In this document: one piece after another, positions 9,486-18,245 of the stretch | Position numbering within the stretch: position 1 is the first letter of the stretch | Layout of the letters: the number at the start of each line of letters is the position of its first letter | NCBI GenBank assembly: GCA_943789485.1 | Contig: CALSUH010000007.1 | Coordinates: forward strand, 124,001 to 188,000 | Length of the DNA: 64,000 bases | DNA from: an uncultured Pseudomonadales bacterium | GTDB lineage: Bacteria; Pseudomonadota; Gammaproteobacteria; Pseudomonadales; Pseudohongiellaceae | Direction of reading: 5' to 3' | The notes under the pieces: model-generated | What the model was told of the DNA's origin: nothing | What the model saw: only the letters and a program-made list of their open reading frames with translations | Database searches by the model: none | Translations under genes and position numbers: made by a program

Positions 9486-10520
9486 ATGAAAAATAGCGCA
9501 CTGGCTCTCGTATTTTTATTACTACTTACTTCCTGCAGCGATGAATTAAATCGCGCACGTCCCTATATACTGACTACCGCCACCACAGGCGGCGCCTTTT
9601 ATCCTGTCGGCGTTGCCCTTGCCACCATTGCGCATTCACAACTCGCGGATACCTTGGGCATATCTCTCACCGCGATTAGCTCCGCAGGCTCGCTCGAGAA
9701 CGTAAAGCTGCTGCGCGACAATCAGGCTCAGTTTGCCATCCTGCAGGGGCCTTTTGGCGCCTGGTCATGGACTGGCGAAGGGCCAGTAAGTTCACCGCAA
9801 ATCCATATGCGCAGTGTTAGCGCCCTGTGGCAGAACGTCGAACATTTTGTTCTGCTCAGTGAACTCACAACGACGGGCGAGATCATGGATCTGGACACTC
9901 TAGACGGTGAACGTTATGTATTAGGCGCTAGAAACTCCGGAGCCGAACAGACCGGTAGATTTATTCTTGAGACGCTTGGCATAAATTACGAAGAAAAAAT
10001 GAGTCTCGGTTATATGGGTTATGGTCCCACTACTAGCGCGATTCAAGATGGCAACATAGTCGGCATGAATATCCCCGCCGGCGCGCCCGTCAGCTCGATC
10101 ACACAGGCCTTTGCCCTGCTCGGCGATCGCATGAGGGTACTCAACTGGACACAGGAATCCCTCGACAAGATAAACGCCCGTTACCCACTATGGGCTTGGT
10201 ACGAACTTCCCGCGGGCACCTACCCCAACCAAGATGAGTTGATACGCACGGTAGGTTCACCTAACGTCTTGGTAACGCGTGCTGACATCCCAGATGACGT
10301 CGTCTATAACGTTACAAAAGTTATCTGGGAGAACTTGGCTACGCTGCAAGAAATTCACGGAGCAACTAAAGACATGCGTCTCGAAATCGCTATCGACGGA
10401 TTGGGCGCCCCTCTCCATCCTGGCGCCGTTCGTTATTATCGTGAGATCGGGCTGGAAATACCTGAGCGCCTCCTGCTCGAAGAAACAACCCCGACCACAG
10501 AACAAGCTGAAGGAGTGTAG
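9486..10520 (+). CDS. TAXI-family TRAP transporter solute-binding lipoprotein
   Basis: A 344-residue substrate-binding protein of the TAXI branch of TRAP transporters. The start follows an AAAAAGAAG site. A lipobox LLLTSC puts the lipidated Cys at residue 17, so the protein is tethered rather than free in the periplasm. The N-terminal motif TTATTGGAFYPVG and the following ISSAGSLENVKLLRDNQAQFA stretch are typical of the family. The permease gene begins 8 bp downstream. TAXI proteins bind small organic anions such as glutamate; the actual ligand is unknown. Confidence 0.92.
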   Translation: MKNSALALVFLLLLTSCSDELNRARPYILTTATTGGAFYPVGVALATIAHSQLADTLGISLTAISSAGSLENVKLLRDNQAQFAILQGPFGAWSWTGEGPVSSPQIHMRSVSALWQNVEHFVLLSELTTTGEIMDLDTLDGERYVLGARNSGAEQTGRFILETLGINYEEKMSLGYMGYGPTTSAIQDGNIVGMNIPAGAPVSSITQAFALLGDRMRVLNWTQESLDKINARYPLWAWYELPAGTYPNQDELIRTVGSPNVLVTRADIPDDVVYNVTKVIWENLATLQEIHGATKDMRLEIAIDGLGAPLHPGAVRYYREIGLEIPERLLLEETTPTTEQAEGV

Positions 10521-10528
10521 ATTAGTTC

Positions 10529-12544
10529 ATGAAATCTAACTATCTACGTTGGGCCGCGTTTTTCTTCGCCCTGTTTCACATTTACTGCAACGTATTCGCT
10601 AGCATTTCAGAGCTTTGGCTCTCTGCCATTCACTTTGGTGGTTTCTGTGCGCTCTGTGCGCTCATAAGCAATGAATCACCCACCGTGCAACGCAAGTCAG
10701 CCACTTACTGGATCAATATCCTCCTCGCTGCTACAGCCGTAGCGACCTCAATCTATCTGATCCTATTTGAGAACGCGCTATATGCACGAGAAACTGAGTA
10801 TATTCTCAGCGACTATGTCTTCTCCCTAGTTGCCATAGGGCTAGCGATAGAGTTTACGCGGCGCACAACGGGCTGGTTTATGCCTGTGCTAATTTTGCTT
10901 AGCCTCTCCTATATATTATTTCTAGGTCGCTATATTGGAGGCGTGTTTTCCTTCCCCGGGCTCAGCCTCGAGACTGTGTTATATCGTAGCTTCTTCACTA
11001 GCGAAGGCATGTTCGGACTCACCGCACAGATATCTTCTACTTTTGTCTTCATGTTCATTATTTTTGGATCATTCTTGCTTCGTTCCGGCGCCGGCGATTT
11101 TATAGTCCGACTAGCGCAATGCTTAGCTGGTCGCTACACCGGCGGCGCAGGATTGGTTGCCGTAGTCGGCTCCGGCTTGATGGGCTCGGTCTCTGGGTCC
11201 GCAGTTGCCAACACCGTCTCCACCGGTGTGATTACGATTCCGATGATGAAGAAATCAGGATTCCCTGGAAAATTTTCGGCAGGAGTTGTCGCGGCCGCGT
11301 CAACCGGCGGCGCGCTAATGCCGCCAGTGATGGGAGCCGGCGCCTTCGTTCTCGCAAGCTATACACAGATCCCCTATTTGACGATCATCGCCGCCTCTAC
11401 CCTACCGGCTATCCTCTACTTTCTGACCGTGTGTTACTTCGTACGTATCGAAGCAAAGCGTCTGGGTTTGACACTCACACCCGCAGAGGATACGGAGAAA
11501 GTCTCGACTGTATTAAAAGAAGGCTGGCATTTCATAATACCCATGATCGTTTTGGTAAGCTTTCTCGTAATGGGTAGAACTCCAACGACCTCAGCCGCGT
11601 TTGCCATCATCAGCGTCATCGGCGCCTCTTGGCTATCTTCTACACCTATGCGGTTACCGGATATATTCGATGCAACGGTCGAGGGCGTAAAGACCATGGT
11701 ATCCACAGCCCTGCTGTTAGTGGCCGTTGGCATCATAATCAATGTTGTAACGACTACCGGTGTGGGCAACGCCTTCTCGCTTATGATCGTAGAGTGGGCA
11801 CAAGGCAGCTTACTCATAACACTCATTCTAGTTGCCTTAGCCTCGCTAGTACTAGGCATGGGCTTACCGGTAACGGCCTCGTATATCGTATTAGCGACGC
11901 TCTCGGCACCACTGATATTCGACCTAATCTCACAATCACAATTGCTCATCGCATTGCAGGCTGGCGACCTACCTTCCAACGTAGTGGCGACCCTCAGCCT
12001 GTTCGGCGGTGATCCACTAATCGCACTGCAAGAGATGCCGCTAGAGATGAAACAGCTTATCCGTCAGGAGATGCTGGAGCCTGAAATGCTCACCGGTATG
12101 TTGCTGAGTGCCCACTTAGTAATCTTTTGGCTATCGCAGGACAGTAATGTCACGCCACCTGTGTGTCTGGCATCGTTTGCTGCAGCCGGGATAGCAGGAA
12201 CACCACCTATGGCCACTGGACTCACTAGCTGGAAAGTCGCTAAAGGCCTGTATCTAGTACCTGTGCTATTCGCCTATTCACCGCTAATCTCGGGAACCTG
12301 GCCGGAACGCATAGAAGTCTTCATATGGTCTTGCATGGGCTTGTATGCTCTTGCTGGCATTCTACAGTGGCACCTTGAAGCAAAGATTAACGCAGGTATC
12401 GCTGCTCTACTTTTAATCAGTGCCACGCTCTTGATGTGGACCCCGTTTCCAATCATCTATCACTTCGTGGGTGCCGCCATCTTGTTCGGCATTGTCTTCA
12501 TGCAAAACCACGCGATAAAGGCTGCGACCGACAGTCCGGCCTAG
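10529..12544 (+). CDS. TRAP transporter fused permease (small + large subunit)
   Basis: A 671-residue polytopic membrane protein. The first about 150 residues hold roughly four helices corresponding to the small DctQ-like subunit, fused to a DctM-like large subunit. The large subunit has conserved Gly/Ser-rich re-entrant segments (SGSAVANTVSTG and ASTGGALMPPVMGAGAF) and a second symmetric half (VLGMGLPVTASYI). Such fused permeases go with TAXI binding proteins, as here. Import is driven by an ion gradient rather than ATP. An AAGGAGTG ribosome-binding site lies 11 bp before the ATG. Confidence 0.94.
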   Translation: MKSNYLRWAAFFFALFHIYCNVFASISELWLSAIHFGGFCALCALISNESPTVQRKSATYWINILLAATAVATSIYLILFENALYARETEYILSDYVFSLVAIGLAIEFTRRTTGWFMPVLILLSLSYILFLGRYIGGVFSFPGLSLETVLYRSFFTSEGMFGLTAQISSTFVFMFIIFGSFLLRSGAGDFIVRLAQCLAGRYTGGAGLVAVVGSGLMGSVSGSAVANTVSTGVITIPMMKKSGFPGKFSAGVVAAASTGGALMPPVMGAGAFVLASYTQIPYLTIIAASTLPAILYFLTVCYFVRIEAKRLGLTLTPAEDTEKVSTVLKEGWHFIIPMIVLVSFLVMGRTPTTSAAFAIISVIGASWLSSTPMRLPDIFDATVEGVKTMVSTALLLVAVGIIINVVTTTGVGNAFSLMIVEWAQGSLLITLILVALASLVLGMGLPVTASYIVLATLSAPLIFDLISQSQLLIALQAGDLPSNVVATLSLFGGDPLIALQEMPLEMKQLIRQEMLEPEMLTGMLLSAHLVIFWLSQDSNVTPPVCLASFAAAGIAGTPPMATGLTSWKVAKGLYLVPVLFAYSPLISGTWPERIEVFIWSCMGLYALAGILQWHLEAKINAGIAALLLISATLLMWTPFPIIYHFVGAAILFGIVFMQNHAIKAATDSPA

Positions 12545-12605
12545 CTCGAAAAAATAAAAAGAATACACTTTTCAATACACCTATCATTCTATTCAAGAGT
12601 AAATC

Positions 12606-13616
12606 ATGAGTAATCACACAGCTAAACAAATACACCTCATCAGCCGCCCTAGCGGCATGCCCACTAAAGCGAACTTCAAGCTACTTGAAGTTGAACTACC
12701 TGCGCCAACCGACGGCGAAGTGTTAGTCAAGAATCTCTACATGTCAGTCGACCCTTATATGCGCGGTCGCATGCGCGAGAACGCGGTCTATGCCGAGGCT
12801 TACGCTATTGATTCGGTCATGTATGGCGGCGCTGTGGGCGAAGTCATTGAATCTGCCGACCCCTCACTACAAGCCGGCGATATCGTTCTCAATTCAGCTG
12901 CATGGCAGGATAAATTCATCGCAAAGGCCAACACCGTTAGTAAGGTGATTCCTTTTGATCCTGATCAACTCTCACTCTACCTAGGTACACTAGGAATGCC
13001 CGGCCTGACCTCCTATGTCGGCTTATTTAAATATGGAGAGCCGATCGAGGGCGAGACGGTCTTCGTCTCCGCAGCCTCTGGTGCCGTAGGCGCTAACGTT
13101 TGTCAGATAGCGAAGCTCAAGGGCTGCCGTGTCATTGGCAGCGTCGGCAGCGATGCGAAAGGACAGTGGTTGTTAGACGAATGTGGCGTAGACGCCGTCA
13201 TTAATTACAAGACCTGCGGCGATATAAGCAAGGCTCTAGCTCAGGCGGCACCTGAGGGCATAGATGTCTATTTTGAGAATGTTGGCGGCGACCATCTCCA
13301 GGCTGCGCTCGAGGTTATGAACCCTTATGGCCGTATTGCCGCTTGCGGCATGATCGCGAGCTACAATAATGCCGAACCCGCGCCGGGACCGAATAACCTG
13401 ATGCTGATTGTCGGCAAAAAAATCCGTATTAATGGCTTCATCGTGTCTGATCACGGCGCTATGCGCGATCAGTTCTTGAGTGAGATGATTCCATGGATAG
13501 CAGATGGAAAAGTGAAGAGTCGAGAAACTGTATTTGAGGGCATCGACAATGCGGTTGACGCATTCCTCGGTCTGTTTAGCGGCGAAAATTTCGGCAAGAT
13601 GGTTGTGAAGCTATAA
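12606..13616 (+). CDS. NADP-dependent medium-chain oxidoreductase (PTGR/CurA-like)
   Basis: A 336-residue zinc-independent medium-chain dehydrogenase/reductase of the leukotriene-B4-dehydrogenase/prostaglandin reductase group. These enzymes reduce the C=C bond of alpha,beta-unsaturated ketones and aldehydes with NADPH. Visible signatures are the N-terminal [11 protein letters not shown] segment, the nucleotide-binding [18 protein letters not shown], and [12 protein letters not shown] followed by GRIAACGMI. The zinc ligands of alcohol dehydrogenases are absent. The last 6 bp overlap the convergent YaiI-family gene. The likely role is detoxification of reactive enones; the substrate is unknown. 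Confidence 0.9.
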   Translation: MSNHTAKQIHLISRPSGMPTKANFKLLEVELPAPTDGEVLVKNLYMSVDPYMRGRMRENAVYAEAYAIDSVMYGGAVGEVIESADPSLQAGDIVLNSAAWQDKFIAKANTVSKVIPFDPDQLSLYLGTLGMPGLTSYVGLFKYGEPIEGETVFVSAASGAVGANVCQIAKLKGCRVIGSVGSDAKGQWLLDECGVDAVINYKTCGDISKALAQAAPEGIDVYFENVGGDHLQAALEVMNPYGRIAACGMIASYNNAEPAPGPNNLMLIVGKKIRINGFIVSDHGAMRDQFLSEMIPWIADGKVKSRETVFEGIDNAVDAFLGLFSGENFGKMVVKL

Positions 13617-14066
13617 TTCTTTACCATACCGCGTTAGATATCGATCTAGCGCGTTAGCGAACTTTCTCTTATCGGTCTCGCTCATTTGAGCGGGGCCGCC
13701 AGTATGAATACCACTGCTGCGCAAAGTGTCCATGAAGTCTCGCATATTGAGCTTCGCTTTGATGCTGCTTGCAGAAAAAACCTCTCCACGTGGGCTCAAG
13801 ACTTGCGCACCCTTGGTTATCAACTCATCCGCTAAGGGAATATCATTAGTGATTACCAAGTCATCCTGCTGCACCCTACGCACGATCTCATCGTCCGCCA
13901 CATCGAATCCCTGACCGACCTGAATCGCAGTGATGTTTTTAAAAGGAGGCGTCTGCATGGCTTGATTCGCAATCAGACACAGAGGCAATCCAGTGCGTTC
14001 GGCCGCGCGGAATAGAATCGCTTTTACAGGCTTTGGACAGGCATCAGCGTCGACCCAGATCGTCAT
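13611..14066 (-). CDS. yaiI: YaiI/YqxD family protein (DUF188)
   Basis: A 151-residue protein, close to the usual about 150 of the family. It begins with the hallmark [11 protein letters not shown] and contains [26 protein letters not shown], which resembles a PIN-like nuclease fold with conserved Asp residues. The biochemical role of the family is not established. A GAGGA site lies 8 bp before the start. It is convergent with, and overlaps by 6 bp, the oxidoreductase gene. Confidence 0.92.
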   Translation of the reverse strand: MTIWVDADACPKPVKAILFRAAERTGLPLCLIANQAMQTPPFKNITAIQVGQGFDVADDEIVRRVQQDDLVITNDIPLADELITKGAQVLSPRGEVFSASSIKAKLNMRDFMDTLRSSGIHTGGPAQMSETDKRKFANALDRYLTRYGKEL

Positions 14067-14109
14067 GAAAGAATCCTCGTACTCTGCCCTGCTGTTCTTC
14101 TAAAAATTG

Positions 14110-15864
14110 TCATAGTCCAGACAATGGCAACTCATTATCCTTCAAGTCCTCGACAGCCAGATTATGACTCAAGTAGTTCGAGCCAGAAAGGTTTGCGAAC
14201 AAAGTTGTCTTTACAAGCTTGTCCATTATCGGCCCTTTAACTTCAGAAAAGTGCAGCTTGATGCCAATCTCGCTCAGTGTCCGATTAATTTTTTCTAAAG
14301 TCTGCAGCGCGCTCATATCGATCGCATTGACGGCGGTGCACATCAAAATTACATGCTCTAGTTTGGGCTTTTTTGCCATCAGGCTAAAAACAAGCTCTTC
14401 AAGAAAACGTGTATTTGCGAAGTAGAGGCTCTCATCAATACGGATCGACAAGATATTCTCGAAGGTTTCAACATCATGCCTCTCTACGTTTCTGAAATGC
14501 TCAGTTCCAGCAACCCTGCCTATTACAGCCACGTGCGGCTGCGAAGTCTTGTACAGATGCATCAAGATCGAGGCTAGCACCCCAGAAGCTATACCGATCT
14601 CCACCCCCACCAACAATGTCAGGAACAAAGTGATAGAAACAGCAACGAAATCGGCTTTTGAATACTGCCAGGACTTGCCTAACGCCGAAAAGTCTAACAG
14701 CGGATAGACCGCCACCAGTATTATGGCTGCCAGAGCTACCTTTGGCAGCCAATACAATATGGGCGTGAACATCAAGGCGACGCAGGCGATGAGCACGGCG
14801 GTCATTAGACCCGCCGCTGGCGTCGCCGCACCCGCATCGAAATTGACCACCGAACGGGAGAAGCCACCGCACACCGGGAAACCGCCTGAGAATGACACCG
14901 CAATATTAGCGGCGCCCAAGCCAATTAATTCTTGATCGAGCTCGATCTGTTCCCTGCGTTTAGCCGCCAACGTTTGGGCTACCGAAACTGATTCAACGAA
15001 GCCAATTATGGAAAGTAAAACGGCGGACCAGAACAAGTCGCGAATCAGCTCCAGTGAGAAATCGGGAACTGTCAGCCCAGGCAGCCCTGCCGGCACAACG
15101 CCAAGTAACTGCACGCCCTGCTGATCGAGCCTGAAACCATAGCAGAGCAAACCAGTTAGTACGGCAACGATGACAGGCCCACTTCGAGAGATGCTGGTTA
15201 CGAGCCTGCCACCCAAGCCCATCTTGGTGAGCAACGAGGCAAGTCCTGTTCTACACCAAACAATAATCGCTATGCAAGCCAAGCCAAGACCCAAGGTAAT
15301 CCGATTGATCTCGCCCATCGAACCGCGCAAAGATGCAAGTAGCTCAATAATATTCTGGCCGCTCGATGTCGTGCCGAGTAGATGCTGTACCTGACTGAGT
15401 CCGATTATAATCGCGCTGGCAGTGATAAACGCGCTGATGACTGGATGGGATAAGAAGTTAGCCATGAAACCAAGACGCATCAGCCCCAATAGCAACAAGA
15501 AGACGCCACACAGGAACGCCAGAGTCAGAGCTGCAGCAACAAGCTGTAAAGGATCACTGATTCCCAATTTTGCCAAAGCGGCGGCTGTCATCAACGAAAG
15601 CACGGCGACTGGGCCAACCGAAAGCGTATTGCTCGTGCCAAAAAGCGCATAGATACAGAGACCAAAGATACTCGCGTAGAGTCCCACTTGGGGTGGTAGG
15701 CCGGCAACCAAAGCAAGGGCCAATGCCTGCGGCACTAACATAATCGCCACGATAACCGCAGCTAGGGAGTCGTCAATAAGCTTTACTTTGTCGTAATCTC
15801 GCCCCCATCGGAGAATGGGTAAATACCGCGAAATTGAAATTGTTCTGCTCAAGTAGTTACTCAA
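14110..15864 (-). CDS. SulP family anion permease with C-terminal STAS domain
   Basis: A 584-residue protein with about 12-14 membrane helices (residues 30-430) and a cytoplasmic STAS domain (about 450-565). Family motifs include VPQALALALVAGLPPQVGLYAS, a GFVESVSVAQTLAAK segment and PVCGGFSRSVVNFDAGA. SulP proteins move sulfate, bicarbonate or other anions; the substrate is not resolved here. The start is a TTG without a strong ribosome-binding site, so the exact N-terminus is uncertain. The protein begins close to the conserved RYLPILRW motif, so little can be missing. Confidence 0.93.
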   Translation of the reverse strand: MSNYLSRTISISRYLPILRWGRDYDKVKLIDDSLAAVIVAIMLVPQALALALVAGLPPQVGLYASIFGLCIYALFGTSNTLSVGPVAVLSLMTAAALAKLGISDPLQLVAAALTLAFLCGVFLLLLGLMRLGFMANFLSHPVISAFITASAIIIGLSQVQHLLGTTSSGQNIIELLASLRGSMGEINRITLGLGLACIAIIVWCRTGLASLLTKMGLGGRLVTSISRSGPVIVAVLTGLLCYGFRLDQQGVQLLGVVPAGLPGLTVPDFSLELIRDLFWSAVLLSIIGFVESVSVAQTLAAKRREQIELDQELIGLGAANIAVSFSGGFPVCGGFSRSVVNFDAGAATPAAGLMTAVLIACVALMFTPILYWLPKVALAAIILVAVYPLLDFSALGKSWQYSKADFVAVSITLFLTLLVGVEIGIASGVLASILMHLYKTSQPHVAVIGRVAGTEHFRNVERHDVETFENILSIRIDESLYFANTRFLEELVFSLMAKKPKLEHVILMCTAVNAIDMSALQTLEKINRTLSEIGIKLHFSEVKGPIMDKLVKTTLFANLSGSNYLSHNLAVEDLKDNELPLSGL

Positions 15865-15918
15865 CTTATTAAGGATACTTCTTATCTAGATCAAAACACT
15901 CAACTCTAGGGAGCCTCT

Positions 15919-16443
15919 TCAACTGGTTTTCTTCTTACGATTGATCAGTCCTGCACACTTTACACAACCGAATAGCACAAGGTCTATGGCGATTGTTAGG
16001 AGCAACGCTATAGCTAGGCCCCACTCAACGGCGAGCATGTTTAACGGGACCGTATAGCCATACTGTTCGAAAGTTTCGTCTATAAATTCATCATCAGCAT
16101 AGAGGAGTACGTGCATCGCCGCGGTCAGGATATTGCGGGACAGCGCCTCTTGCTCATTAGAAATACGGTTATATCTGTCCACGATGCCTCGTATACTCTG
16201 CGCATCGCTTTCGAATACCAAGTCGTTGCTCTTCGCGTAATAAGTAATTAGCGCTTCCATGTCGCCAGAGAAAAGCAGATCAGCAGTGGATTTGAAGCCA
16301 CTAATATTAGCGCTGACTTCGAGGTAATGCGCATCGATTCGCCGCTCGTACTGAGCGACGAAATTGGGAACCTGAATACCTAGCAGTAGACCACCCGCAA
16401 AAATAAAAAGCCGGCTATAAGTTTTTAGTAACGAAAGGATCAT
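15919..16443 (-). CDS. DUF2937 family membrane protein
   Basis: A 174-residue protein with an N-terminal membrane helix containing the family-typical FAGGLLLGIQVPNFVAQY. A helical periplasmic middle follows (residues 30-125), then a second membrane helix near 140-162 and a basic tail. This is the usual architecture and length of DUF2937 proteins, whose function is not known. It sits between the SulP permease and the DUF2333 gene on the same strand with gaps of 54 and 63 bp. Confidence 0.8.
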   Translation of the reverse strand: MILSLLKTYSRLFIFAGGLLLGIQVPNFVAQYERRIDAHYLEVSANISGFKSTADLLFSGDMEALITYYAKSNDLVFESDAQSIRGIVDRYNRISNEQEALSRNILTAAMHVLLYADDEFIDETFEQYGYTVPLNMLAVEWGLAIALLLTIAIDLVLFGCVKCAGLINRKKKTS

Positions 16444-16506
16444 GACTCACAGGGTCCCTAGTCAGAACGAATTTACGCGCCGAGCGGCTCCATCACTCTA
16501 CCCCAC

Positions 16507-17556
16507 CTATCCTTGTGAAAGCAGATTTCTCAAATCGATAATCGCGGCATTCGCTCGTGATATATAATTCGCCATAGCAAGGGAATGATTTGCAAATACG
16601 CCAAACCCTGAACCATTTAGAATAATCGGAAAGAAGATCGATCGCTGGCTCGCTTCCAATTCTCGAATAATCTGGCTAAGACTAGCCTCAGCATTCTTGT
16701 CCTCCAATACATCCTTAAAATCTACTTCAACAGCTTTTAGAAAATGCATCAAAGCCCAAGTCGCTCCGCGCGCCTCATAGAAAACATCATCAATTTGCAG
16801 CCAAGGTGTCTTAACCGATACCTCGGAGCGTACCGGCGTAGATTGCGCAGCAGCCGTCTCACCAGATATGTCCGTATTCACTCGGCTCTGCCTAACACTG
16901 GCGCTTAATCGTTGCGACAAACTACCGAGTCTAGACTCGACGGCCAACAACCAATCTGCCAGGTTGTCAGCTCGCGCATAAAACTGAGCATCAGTGTTCG
17001 CTGGGTCGGAAATACGTGCCAAATACGAATCGAGGCGGCTTGTCGCCTCCGCGTATTCGCTTTCTGTTGCTGGAAACAACCAGCTGTCATTGCTGAAATG
17101 AAATTTTGGTTCACTGATGATTAGATCAAGATCTTCTGTTGATTGAGACTGTGAGCGACTAAAGCTTTCACGAAATGTGCGCGCGAGATCCCGCATCTGT
17201 ACTAAGGCACCGAATTCCCAGTTTGGGATATTGTCGAGATAGATGCCAGGCGGAGAAACATCGTTGCTAAGATAGCCGCCAGGTTTGTTCAACAGCGTTT
17301 CTGCAACCGTTATCAATGCGACTGTTGTGGTGCTACCCACCACATAGTCATTACCTACCAGCGCAAGCTTCTGTGCCGTCCTTTGCTGCACAGAGAAAGC
17401 GGCAGGCTCGCCGCTCCAGTAGAAGCCTAGCAGTACTACTAAAATAACTAAGAAACCGAGGCCTGTAATAGATGCCCGCTTAAGCATGCCTCCATCAGAG
17501 GAGAAGGAGAACGCTGAGGCAAGCCTAGTTTTCATGGAAGTCCAGAACATAGGCAC
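16507..17556 (-). CDS. DUF2333 family protein
   Basis: A 349-residue single-pass protein. A short cytoplasmic N-terminus is followed by a membrane helix (about residues 31-50) and a large periplasmic helical domain. Family-like stretches are VVGSTTTVALITVAETLLNKPGGYLSND, DNIPNWEFGALVQMRDLAR and SRLGSLSQRLSASV. Function is unknown. The longest frame uses GTG at 17556; in-frame ATGs at 17550 and 17535 are equally plausible, since the family begins just before the membrane helix. It is the last core-like gene before the accessory island. Confidence 0.87.
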   Translation of the reverse strand: MPMFWTSMKTRLASAFSFSSDGGMLKRASITGLGFLVILVVLLGFYWSGEPAAFSVQQRTAQKLALVGNDYVVGSTTTVALITVAETLLNKPGGYLSNDVSPPGIYLDNIPNWEFGALVQMRDLARTFRESFSRSQSQSTEDLDLIISEPKFHFSNDSWLFPATESEYAEATSRLDSYLARISDPANTDAQFYARADNLADWLLAVESRLGSLSQRLSASVRQSRVNTDISGETAAAQSTPVRSEVSVKTPWLQIDDVFYEARGATWALMHFLKAVEVDFKDVLEDKNAEASLSQIIRELEASQRSIFFPIILNGSGFGVFANHSLAMANYISRANAAIIDLRNLLSQG

Positions 17557-17878
17557 AGTTTAGCACTTCGAGATAACTTAGTGTATTTCCACTGGGACGT
17601 ACCGCAGCGGGGCAGAATGGCACTATATTTTTAGATTCTTGTAGGGACGGCGTGATATAGGGGCATACTGATAGCTTAGAAACTTATCGGGCTCATTTTT
17701 GTCGTGAAACTTCTTAAGTTACTAAGCATCAGTAGAGGACGCCAATTGGTAACTAAAAACGAAAATAGGATTTTGGTTTGTAGTTGGCGACTAAGTTTTC
17801 ATTCTAGATTCACAAAGTTAACTCTATCTGCGCAAAACCTTTCTTCTGTGTCCTGTTAATACTTTCTGGAAACCAACA
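17557..17878. other. Gene-free stretch at the left edge of the island
   Basis: About 320 bp, AT-rich, with stops in all frames. It should hold the promoter of the DUF2333 gene at its left end. No tRNA end, integrase or att-like copy of the 25.89-kb tRNA fragment was found here. Confidence 0.5.
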
Positions 17879-17960
17879 GGGGACAGACCACGTTTAAACG
17901 ATTGGGTTTGCCGGGGCTTAGACTTCTCAAAAGAACCGTGGTCTGTCCCTGTTTTTCAGG
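17879..17960. repeat. Palindromic repeat, copy 1 (REP-like)
   Basis: An 82-bp element almost identical to 20693-20775 (one base shorter in a T run). It is bounded by a perfect 12-bp inverted repeat, GGACAGACCACG (17881-17892) and CGTGGTCTGTCC (17937-17948), that can form a long hairpin. The GGGGACAGACCACG style resembles REP elements mobilised by REP-associated tyrosine transposases; no such transposase gene is in the window. The element ends directly in the truncated coding remnant that follows. Confidence 0.85.
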
Positions 17961-17965
17961 TGAAG

Positions 17966-18234
17966 TTACTTTCATGGAGCATACCGATTCCCCTTTCATC
18001 AAGACTCCGACCCGAACGACCCAGGCGACCCGATACCCGCCCACGATGCCAGTAGCTTCATCTACATTCACCCTTTCTGCCGGGGGAGGTACCGCCAGCG
18101 TTTTGACGATGTTTTCTGAACCCGGTGAATATATGGTGCGCGCCCGCGTAGATAACTGGGCTGCGCCGGACAGTGGTGGTCTATTCCAGTGTTGCTGGAG
18201 CAATGCTTTTCAGCGTGTTCGTGTTACTGAGTGA
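17966..18234 (+). pseudogene. C-terminal remnant of a secreted-type protein
   Basis: About 85 residues are open to a TGA at 18232-18234. The stretch FSEPGEYMVRARVDNW, then a Gly-rich turn and QCCWSNAFQRVRV, reads as a beta-sandwich C-terminus. I associate this pattern with large exported hypothetical proteins of marine gammaproteobacteria (from memory, not searched). There is no N-terminal part: upstream the frame runs into the palindromic repeat. It is therefore called a remnant, probably cut off when the repeat or the neighbouring dehydrogenase arrived. It could alternatively be chance coding-like sequence. Confidence 0.45.
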
Positions 18235-18245
18235 AATGAAACTCT

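Noticed and set aside
11434-11979. 181-residue minus-strand frame inside the TRAP permease
   Set aside because: It is antisense to strongly conserved permease sequence and has a low-complexity Ser/Thr composition.
17557-17878. Left attachment copy of the tRNA fragment
   Set aside because: I looked for a direct repeat of the 25.89-kb tRNA end at the left edge of the island and saw none, so the island is not shown to be one integrated unit.
17856-18203. Minus-strand frame of 115 residues across the left palindrome
   Set aside because: Its best-looking stretch is the translation of the palindromic repeat and recurs in the frame at 20635-20820, so it is a repeat shadow and not a gene.
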